A program made the position numbers and the translations under genes. The notes under the pieces are model-generated. The model made no database searches and was not told the origin of the DNA. It worked only from the letters and a program-made list of their open reading frames with translations. DNA of 6,126 nucleotides, taken from NCBI GenBank assembly GCA_007123695.1, contig SLGN01000401.1, positions 1-6,126 of the forward strand, in the 5' to 3' direction. The stretch is from Verrucomicrobiales bacterium (GTDB lineage: Bacteria; Verrucomicrobiota; Verrucomicrobiia; Verrucomicrobiales; DEV007). Shown here piece by piece: positions 1 through 5,700 of this stretch (the stretch's first letter is position 1; each line of letters opens with the position of its first letter).

Positions 1-2652
1 GGCGCCGTGCCCGCCACCCTGCACCTCGTCGTCGCCCCGAACCTCGCGACGGCATGGGAAAAAGGACGCATCACCGTGGGGGTGGAGCTGGCGCGGGACG
101 GTGCGCGCGCCCTGCTCAAATCCCTTGCCGCCGGTGCGAAGCTCTTTCTCGACGCCGCCGATGCCGCCCTGTTCCGCACGCTGCAGGATCTCTCGCCGGA
201 AGCGGTGCCGGGCGTTCTCATGCTCGGCCGCGACGATTTCTCGCGTCTTCTCGCCGCCGTTCCGGGGCATCCCGGTCTTTCCCTCGGCAAGTCGCGCCCC
301 CTGCGCGTCTCGCCGCTGCCGCTGCGTCCCGTTCTGGAAAGGTCCGATGGCCTGCGCTTCCGCCCCGTCTGGCCGGCGGGCGTCTCCCCCCTGCTCGCCT
401 CCGGAGGCTGCTGGGCCTTCGACGGGAGCGATCTCCTCCAGCCCGTCGGGCCCGGTCTCGAAGGCGCCGAAACCCTGCTCGCCTGCGGCGCCACCGCCGA
501 TGCCGCCGAACTTCCCGCCCTGCTGGAGCGGTGGCGGGCGCATTTCGACCTCGCCCCCCTGCGCCTCGCCCGCGGCACGCTTTCCGTGAAGCTCTCGGTC
601 GAGGGGTCGCTCAACCATCTCGACGGCGTGCTCGCCTTCGCCTACCCCGGCCGTGAATTCGCTGCCGACGGCGACCGACCCGCCGTTTGGGAAACCGATG
701 ACGGACTCGTGCTCGCCGACACCGACGCCGAGCACGCCGCCATCGCCGAACTCGAGGGCGCCGGTTTCCGCCGTCGGGGCGAAGGGGGGCGCTTCGTGCT
801 CAAGGACAAGGACGCCATCCTGCAGTTCCTTGCCCACGGCTATCCCGACTTCCGCCGCCGCTGGAAAACGGACGCGGGCGAACGTTTCGAACACGCCCTC
901 GGCCAAGTCGAGCCGGTCGTCCCGGCCCTGTCCTTCCGGCCCGGCGGCGAAGACTGGTTCGGCGTCGAACTCGCCTTCGCGACGCCTTCGGGAGAAACCT
1001 TTTCGAGGCAGGAGATCCAGCGGCTTCTCGAAACCGGCCGGCACGGACGGGCGCGTCCGGGCGGGAAGACCGCGGTCGTCGATCCGCGCCTCGTCGGCGA
1101 GCTCGGCGAGATCCTCGCGGACTGCGACCCCCGGCAGATCGAGCCGGGCCTTCACCGCGTCGACCGGACCCACGCCGGCTACCTGCGCGAGTCGGCGTCG
1201 GACTTCGGCATCGCCGCCGGCGGAACCGTGCCCTGGAGCGAAGCGGCGTCGGAGCCGGCCGTCTTCCGGGAATTGACGGGACCGCTCGCAACGATCCTGC
1301 GCCCCTACCAGCGCGAGGGACTCGAGTGGATGCAGGGGCTCGCCTCGCGGGGGCTCGGCGGCATCCTCGCCGACGACATGGGGCTCGGCAAGACGCTGCA
1401 AGCGCTCGCCTTCCTCCTCGCCGCCGGCGGACGCGCCCTCGTCGTCTGCCCCTCCTCGCTCGTCCACAACTGGATCGCCGAGGCGGAGCGCTTCGCACCC
1501 GGACTCGGAGCCGTCGCCGTCGTGGGCCCCGACCGCGCGCAAATCCTCGCCGATCGCAGCGACGCCGCCCTGCTCGTGACCAGCTACGCCCTGCTGCGCC
1601 GGGACGAGTCGCTCTGGACCGAACGCGAGTTCGACGTCGTCGTCCTCGACGAGGCCCAGCACATCAAGAATCCCGAGGCCGCGACGAGCCGCGCCGCCCA
1701 TCGCCTGCGGGCCCGGCACCGATTCGCCCTGACCGGCACGCCGCTCGAAAACTCGGTCGAGGATCTCTGGTCCCTCTTCCGCTTCGTCCAGCCCGGCTAC
1801 CTCGGTACCCGCGAACGCTTCGCCGAGCGCTTTGCCAAACCGCTCGCGTCGGCCGATCCGCCTGCCGCGCTGCGGGAACGGCTCGCCCGCCGTCTCCGGC
1901 CCCTCGTGCTGCGGCGGCTCAAGAGCGAGGTCGCCCGCGACCTGCCCGACCGCATCGAGCAGATTCTGCCCTGCGAACTGGCGGAACGGCAGCGCGAAGT
2001 CTACGAAAAGCTCCTCCGCGAGAGCCGGGCCTCCCTGCTTGAGGCCGAGGGCGGACGCCGCCGCATGCTCGCCCTGACCGCGCTCCTGCGACTGCGCCAG
2101 GTATGCTGCGACCTGCGTCTCCTCGGTCTCCCCGACCTCGCCGACGACGAGGTCTCGGCCAAGCTCGACGCCTTCCACGAGCTGCTCGAAGAAGCCGTCG
2201 CGGGCGGACACCGCATCCTCGTTTTCAGCCAGTTCGTCGGGATGCTCCAGATCGTCGCCGGCGAACTCGCCCAGCGCCGGATCGACTTCTGCTATCTCGA
2301 CGGCTCCACCAAGGACCGCGCCGCCGCCGTGGACCGCTTCCAGAACGGCACCGCTCCCGTCTTCCTCATCAGCCTGAAGGCCGGCGGGGTGGGCCTGAAC
2401 CTCACCGCCGCCGACACCGTGATCCATCTCGATCCCTGGTGGAATCCCGCCGTCGAGGCACAGGCCACCGACCGCGCCCACCGCATCGGGCAGCGCCGCG
2501 TCGTGACCAGCTACAAACTGATCGCCCGCGGCACCGTCGAGGAAAAGATCCTCGCCCTGCAGGACCGCAAGCGCGCCCTGACCGACTCGCTCCTCTCCGG
2601 CGCCGGGGACGCCCACCTTTCCGAAGACGAGATTCTCGCCTTATTCGACTGA
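1..2652 (+). CDS. SNF2/Rad54-family DEAD/DEAH-type helicase (ATP-dependent nucleic-acid translocase), 5' end outside window
   Basis: The protein belongs to the SNF2 branch of superfamily 2, whose members use ATP to translocate on double-stranded DNA and remodel protein-DNA complexes; the target here is unknown. Residues are numbered from the GTG at position 7. All core motifs are present: RPYQ with Q435, the Walker A motif DDMGLGKT (GKT 461-463), CPSSLVHNW near 481, Walker B DEAQ 548-551, TGTP 576-579, VFSQF 739-743, KAGGVGLNL 791-799 and the arginine-finger motif DRAHRIGQR 822-830. The first ~425 residues are less conserved and fit the accessory region of bacterial SNF2 proteins. The frame stays open to the left edge and only six bases precede the GTG, so I regard the gene as 5'-partial; relatives usually carry a SWIM zinc finger further upstream, and none is visible. 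The 3' end overlaps the convergent hydrolase gene by 12 bp. The call is certain at family level; the true start is not. Confidence 0.96.
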   Translation, partial: GAVPATLHLVVAPNLATAWEKGRITVGVELARDGARALLKSLAAGAKLFLDAADAALFRTLQDLSPEAVPGVLMLGRDDFSRLLAAVPGHPGLSLGKSRPLRVSPLPLRPVLERSDGLRFRPVWPAGVSPLLASGGCWAFDGSDLLQPVGPGLEGAETLLACGATADAAELPALLERWRAHFDLAPLRLARGTLSVKLSVEGSLNHLDGVLAFAYPGREFAADGDRPAVWETDDGLVLADTDAEHAAIAELEGAGFRRRGEGGRFVLKDKDAILQFLAHGYPDFRRRWKTDAGERFEHALGQVEPVVPALSFRPGGEDWFGVELAFATPSGETFSRQEIQRLLETGRHGRARPGGKTAVVDPRLVGELGEILADCDPRQIEPGLHRVDRTHAGYLRESASDFGIAAGGTVPWSEAASEPAVFRELTGPLATILRPYQREGLEWMQGLASRGLGGILADDMGLGKTLQALAFLLAAGGRALVVCPSSLVHNWIAEAERFAPGLGAVAVVGPDRAQILADRSDAALLVTSYALLRRDESLWTEREFDVVVLDEAQHIKNPEAATSRAAHRLRARHRFALTGTPLENSVEDLWSLFRFVQPGYLGTRERFAERFAKPLASADPPAALRERLARRLRPLVLRRLKSEVARDLPDRIEQILPCELAERQREVYEKLLRESRASLLEAEGGRRRMLALTALLRLRQVCCDLRLLGLPDLADDEVSAKLDAFHELLEEAVAGGHRILVFSQFVGMLQIVAGELAQRRIDFCYLDGSTKDRAAAVDRFQNGTAPVFLISLKAGGVGLNLTAADTVIHLDPWWNPAVEAQATDRAHRIGQRRVVTSYKLIARGTVEEKILALQDRKRALTDSLLSGAGDAHLSEDEILALFD

Positions 2653-3798
2653 TCCCCGGGCAGGACCGAGATGCCGGGCGAGGAAGGCGTAGGCGAGCTC
2701 GCGATGCTCGGGGGGAAAACCGTGCTCGCCGGGGGGATCGTTCAGCTCCAGGCCGTCGGGCGCGCCGAGCAGCCTGTAGACCTCCCCGGCGGCGGCGAGG
2801 CAGCGCCGGGCGCTCGCGAGGACGAAGTTCGAGTCGCTCTGGGGCGCGTGGACGTGGATGGGACGCGGGGCGATGGCGGCGAGGACTTCGGGAAAGTCGA
2901 AGGGGATGCGCCGGGGATCCTTGCCGTAGACCTCCTCGATCCGCATCATGTAGCGCGGCTGGCACCAGCCGGAGGGATCGCCGCCCTTGTAGTCGAGGAA
3001 GGAGTCGAAGCCCGAACTCGTCACCGCCACCTTCAGCCTCTCGTCGAAAGCGGCGACGAATAGGGAATTGTGGCCGCCGAGGGAGACGCCGATGGTGCCG
3101 ATGCGCTCGGGATCGACCTCTTCCATCGCGGCGAGGAGATCGACCGCCCGGATGTGGTTCCAGATTCCCATCATCGTGCCGCTGTCGAAACCGACCTCGC
3201 CCGGATCGACCATGAGGTCGCCGAGCAGCACGTAGTCGGGCGCGAGGGTGACGTAGCCGCGCTCGGCCAGCTCGAGGGCGTAGCGGGGATAGTCTTCGCC
3301 GAGACCCGCGGTGCGGCCGCGCGAACCGCCGGTGCCGGGCAGACAGAGCATCGCCGGGGCCGGCTCCGACCGCGAGAGGCCGCGCGGCACGAGCAGGTAG
3401 GCGGGCACGCGGTAGTCGGCGGTGGCGGCGTAGGTGATTTTGTGCCGCTGCAGGGTGGGCAGGTTCTCGGTCTCGAGGATCTCGACATCGAGGGGAACGC
3501 GCCGCTCGGGTCCGGGCAGGGGGCCCATCACCTTCTCCATGTTGGCGAGGATGTGGGCCCGGCGTTTCGGCCAGTCCTCCGCCGAGAGGATGGGTTGGGC
3601 CTCGCCCGCACCGTCGCGCCATTCGAGGAGACGGAACTTGTCCGGATACTCCGGCGCCGGATCCGCAGCCCCGGCGAGGGCGGCGGCGAGTCCGCAGACG
3701 GCGAGGCCAATGGGAAAGGCGATGGCGATCGGTAGGGCGCGACGCTGCAGCTTCGGCAAAGGGGAGGGGATCAGGGGAATCGGGACGGCGCGGATCAT
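2641..3798 (-). CDS. Exported alpha/beta hydrolase, acetyl-xylan-esterase/dienelactone-hydrolase-like
   Basis: This 385-residue protein is a probable secreted or periplasmic serine esterase. Its N-terminus has a basic stretch (K16, R19, R20), a hydrophobic segment at about 21-43 and a likely signal peptidase I site near AGAA-D46. C35 lies in LAVC, a poor lipobox, so I do not call a lipoprotein. The fold markers run in order: the oxyanion-side loop LPGTGG (153-158), the nucleophile elbow GVSLGG with S239, the motif IAPRP followed by the likely acid D322 in QSDSNF, and H359 in GEHGF. The triad is therefore complete. The substrate cannot be read from sequence; related exported hydrolases in this phylum often act on acetylated or otherwise esterified polysaccharides. 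The reading frame is open far upstream into the DUF2851 gene, but the ATG at 3798 is chosen because the signal peptide begins there. No Shine-Dalgarno sequence is obvious. It lies 74 bp downstream of the DUF2851 gene on the same strand and may share its transcript. Confidence 0.9.
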   Translation of the reverse strand: MIRAVPIPLIPSPLPKLQRRALPIAIAFPIGLAVCGLAAALAGAADPAPEYPDKFRLLEWRDGAGEAQPILSAEDWPKRRAHILANMEKVMGPLPGPERRVPLDVEILETENLPTLQRHKITYAATADYRVPAYLLVPRGLSRSEPAPAMLCLPGTGGSRGRTAGLGEDYPRYALELAERGYVTLAPDYVLLGDLMVDPGEVGFDSGTMMGIWNHIRAVDLLAAMEEVDPERIGTIGVSLGGHNSLFVAAFDERLKVAVTSSGFDSFLDYKGGDPSGWCQPRYMMRIEEVYGKDPRRIPFDFPEVLAAIAPRPIHVHAPQSDSNFVLASARRCLAAAGEVYRLLGAPDGLELNDPPGEHGFPPEHRELAYAFLARHLGPARGSVE

Positions 3799-3872
3799 GG
3801 TTCGATGGGTCGGAGGCTTCTGGCTCCATCCTGCCAGGAGAAGCGAAGGGAAAAAAGGGACGGGATTCGGGC

Positions 3873-5411
3873 TCAGCCCACGCGGGCGTAGGCAGAATCC
3901 GCAGGCGAGGCCGTACCACCGGCTCCAGCCAGACCCGCTTCGGAGAACGGCGCGCCGGCCCGGGCCGCCTGCCCGCCGTTCGGGCTCGGTCCGGCTTCTG
4001 CACCGCGCCACTGCGCGAGCTGCTCGGGAAAGGGGCAGTCGCGACAGTCCGAAGCGTCTTCGAGGCAGAAATCCTCGAAAATTTGGAGCAGCCCCTGCTG
4101 CTGGTGGTAATAACGTGTGAATAACTTTCGGCGCTGCTCGTCGGGGCCGAAGAGACGCAGGGCCGCCCGACGCAGCTTCTGGTTCGAAGCGACGCCCCCG
4201 AGGCCCAGATAGTCGCGCCACCGGTCCGGAGAAATCCCGATGGCGCCGGGGAAAACGACGTTTCCGAGGAGGTCGCGGAGCCGGTCGCGCCCGACGATCC
4301 TCACAGGCTTGGGCGTGGGCTTCGAGCCCAGCGAATAGTGGCGGTCCCAGTAGGGATGCGAGAGGTCGGCGAGCCACTTGTTCACAACTTTTTCAGAGTT
4401 GTTCACAGGCTTCTCCCAAAGTTCCCGCAAAACTTCCCATTTTTCGAGGAGCAGGGCGAGGGCGCCGACGCGGCGGTGGGGGTGGTTGAGGGGCCGGGTG
4501 CCGTCGCCGCGCCAGGCGAGGGCGCGGAGGCGCGATGGCTCGTGGCGGTCGCGCATCGTCCACCATCGGTCCCAGAGCCGCCGCAGGTAGGGGGCGGCGT
4601 CTCCGCCGCAGGCGCCGCCGCCGATCTCGGGCGAAAGAAAGCCGGCGCAGCCGAAGAGACGGGCCTCGCGCGCGGGGCCGTCGAGGCCTGCGAGTTCGTC
4701 GACGGGGCAGCGCTGCGCGAGCACCGCCATGCTCGTCTTGTTGTGCCGGTAGCCGAGGGCTTCGGCGAGCCCTTGGAACAGGGCCTGCTCCGGCCCGGTG
4801 GCGCGGCCCATGGCGCCGAGCCGCTCGCTCTTGCGCCGCAGGCGGAACTGCGCGGCCGAGACGAGGAGCGAGGCGACTTCTTCGTCGTCCATTCGGGAAA
4901 GGGGGGCGCGGCAGCGGCCGGGGAAGGCCTCGGGAAGAAAGTCGGGCGGTCCCTGCAGGCCGCTGTACTGTGGCAGCAGCACCTGCGCGACGTTCCCGTG
5001 CGCCTCGGTGCGGGTGAAGACCCGCCCGAGGGCGGGCTGGTCGGCGAAGACGTGGAGGACGACTCCGTTGAAGCGGGGATTCGCGCCGTGGCCGTGGCGC
5101 TCCCAGTCGCGCACGTCGGGATCGACCTCGATGTCCCCTCGGCGGAGGACGCCGTCGATGCGCACCGCCGCCTCGGTGAAGTCCGGGCCCGCCCCCCGGT
5201 TCCAGTGCCCGAACTGCACGATCTCGACCGGTTCGCCCTCGCTCCCTTGGAAGCAGCGCCCGTATTCCCCGCCGAACCAGCGCGCCTGGATCTCCAGCTC
5301 GTCGGGAAGGAAGCGCGATCCCGGGGCGCGGACGATGATGCCCGCCGCCGCCCAGACGCGCTCGCGGAATTGCTCGTAGCGTTCGGCCGCGGCGGGATAG
5401 CGGGGACTCAT
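3873..5411 (-). CDS. DUF2851 family protein, function unknown
   Basis: This 512-residue protein matches DUF2851 from memory of the family: LEIQARWFGGEYG (39-51), the core GHWNRGAGPDF (68-78), RGDIEVD (91-97), DWERHGH (102-108) and VVLHVF (117-122). No function is established for the family. The spacing of D77, then D93 and E95, inside predicted strand-rich sequence resembles a PD-(D/E)XK nuclease core, but the usual lysine position is D97, so this remains a hypothesis. Near the C-terminus is a cysteine cluster, C449, C456 and C459 (C-x6-C-x2-C), which could bind metal. After about residue 470 the chain becomes a Gly/Ala/Pro-rich, probably disordered tail. I chose ATG 5411 because recognisable sequence begins soon after; a TTG at 5459 in the same frame would add 16 residues but has no properly spaced ribosome site. 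Residues ~323-345 are encoded by an unusually AT-rich patch. No signal peptide or membrane segment is seen, so the protein is probably cytoplasmic. Confidence 0.88.
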   Translation of the reverse strand: MSPRYPAAAERYEQFRERVWAAAGIIVRAPGSRFLPDELEIQARWFGGEYGRCFQGSEGEPVEIVQFGHWNRGAGPDFTEAAVRIDGVLRRGDIEVDPDVRDWERHGHGANPRFNGVVLHVFADQPALGRVFTRTEAHGNVAQVLLPQYSGLQGPPDFLPEAFPGRCRAPLSRMDDEEVASLLVSAAQFRLRRKSERLGAMGRATGPEQALFQGLAEALGYRHNKTSMAVLAQRCPVDELAGLDGPAREARLFGCAGFLSPEIGGGACGGDAAPYLRRLWDRWWTMRDRHEPSRLRALAWRGDGTRPLNHPHRRVGALALLLEKWEVLRELWEKPVNNSEKVVNKWLADLSHPYWDRHYSLGSKPTPKPVRIVGRDRLRDLLGNVVFPGAIGISPDRWRDYLGLGGVASNQKLRRAALRLFGPDEQRRKLFTRYYHQQQGLLQIFEDFCLEDASDCRDCPFPEQLAQWRGAEAGPSPNGGQAARAGAPFSEAGLAGAGGTASPADSAYARVG

Positions 5412-5422
5412 TGCGACAATGT

Positions 5423-5436
5423 GAACACGTATGTTC
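5423..5436. promoter_or_regulatory. Palindrome GAACA-N4-TGTTC upstream of the DUF2851 start
   Basis: Two perfect 5-bp inverted arms, GAACA and TGTTC, are separated by four bases and lie 12-25 bp upstream of the chosen DUF2851 start codon, where a repressor could block transcription or early translation. The half-sites are the same words as in the Verrucomicrobia LexA box, but in the opposite order, so I do not call it a LexA site. It may be an operator for another regulator or a chance palindrome. Confidence 0.25.
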
Positions 5437-5452
5437 TTCCACGCAAGCACTT

Positions 5453-5483
5453 TTCGCAATCCTCGCAGCTTCGCACTTGCGAA
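5453..5483. repeat. Inverted repeats TTCGCAA/TTGCGAA in the divergent spacer
   Basis: TTCGCAA (5453-5459) is mirrored exactly by TTGCGAA (5477-5483), and a second TTCGCA at 5470-5475 forms a tight 6-bp inverted repeat with TGCGAA at 5478-5483 across a 2-bp centre. The three half-sites lie between two divergent transcription units, DUF2851 and tRNA-Arg, which makes a regulator-binding role possible. No known regulator is assigned. Confidence 0.35.
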
Positions 5484-5519
5484 TTTCGCGCCCGACGCGA
5501 TGTTTCTCCCCCCGCCGAT

Positions 5520-5555
5520 GGGACGCCGCGCTTTTTTTCGAGGCGCGGGCGTTCC
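5520..5555. repeat. Strong GC-rich hairpin with T7 in the loop, directly upstream of the tRNA
   Basis: GGGACGCCGCGC (5520-5531) pairs with GCGCGGGCGTTCC (5543-5555), giving about 12 base pairs with one bulged G among 5547-5549 and one G-T wobble at 5522/5553. The loop (5532-5542) contains seven consecutive T on the plus strand. Only six bases separate the hairpin from the first tRNA base. Because the T-run is inside the loop and not after the stem, this is not a standard intrinsic terminator on the plus strand. It could be a leader structure of the tRNA precursor or a cruciform-prone element. Confidence 0.6.
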
Positions 5556-5561
5556 GACGAC

Positions 5562-5633
5562 GCACCCATAGTAAAACGGATATTACGTCGGCCTCCGGAG
5601 CCGAAGGTCCAGGTTCGATTCCTGGTGGGTGTA
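5562..5633 (+). tRNA. tRNA-Arg, anticodon CCG
   Basis: The 72 bases fold into a full cloverleaf: acceptor GCACCCA with TGGGTGT; D-arm GTAA/TTAC with an 8-base loop containing GG; anticodon stem TCGGC/GCCGA perfectly paired around loop CTCCGGA; a 4-base variable region; T-stem CCAGG/CCTGG around TTCGATT. The anticodon at 5595-5597 is CCG, reading the arginine codon CGG. The conserved positions U8, A14, G18-G19, U33, U54-U55-C56 and A58 are all in place and the discriminator base is A73. CCA is not encoded, so it must be added after transcription. The first acceptor pair is G1-U72, a wobble instead of the usual G-C. No convincing -35/-10 promoter is visible just upstream, where a strong hairpin lies. 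The gene is divergent from DUF2851 and convergent with the AsmA-like gene. Confidence 0.95.
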
Positions 5634-5651
5634 TCGGAGCCTACGCGAGTC

Positions 5652-5699
5652 CGGTCCGTCAATTCGCCGGTTCTTCGGTCCGTCGGTCCGTCGGTCCGA
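5652..5699. repeat. 8-bp tandem repeat (CGGTCCGT) between the tRNA and the AsmA-like gene
   Basis: Three adjacent units lie at 5676-5683, 5684-5691 and 5692-5699, the last ending in A instead of T. A fourth exact copy at 5652-5659 is 24 bp upstream, in phase with the 8-bp period; the 16 bp between are degenerate. Each unit contains the near-palindrome CGG-T-CCG. The array ends one base before the stop codon of the AsmA-like gene. The spacer 5634-5700 holds nothing else I can name. Confidence 0.65.
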
Positions 5700-5700
5700 T

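Noticed and set aside
2653..2682. CCCGG(G)CA/TGCCGGG hairpin just after the SNF2 stop as its terminator
   Set aside because: There is no following T-run, it has a bulge, and the sequence is coding for the hydrolase on the other strand.
3690..3700. Lipobox at C35 of the hydrolase
   Set aside because: LAVC lacks the usual small residue before the cysteine, and the hydrophobic segment continues past it to a better signal peptidase I site.
3849..3879. GGGC-TGA-GCCC hairpin at the DUF2851 stop followed by T6 on the minus strand, as an intrinsic terminator
   Set aside because: The stem is only four pairs and lies about 13 bases before the T-run, too weak and too distant for a standard terminator.
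2402..4003. A 533-codon open frame on the minus strand overlapping the hydrolase in another frame
   Set aside because: The Arg/Pro-rich translation has no family features, while the frame beside it encodes a signal peptide and a complete catalytic triad.
4116..4407. DnaA-box cluster marking a replication origin
   Set aside because: Only one word is within a single mismatch of TTATCCACA, all lie within a coding gene, and no dnaA, dnaN or typical origin context is present.
5423..5436. LexA (SOS) operator
   Set aside because: The half-sites are in the wrong order for the Verrucomicrobia motif, and the spacing does not fit the GAAC-N4-GTTC motif of Gram-positive bacteria.
5477..5505. TTGCGA and a weak -10-like ATGTTT as a tRNA promoter
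   Set aside because: The -10 match is poor and the TTGCGA is part of an inverted repeat; not enough to call a promoter.
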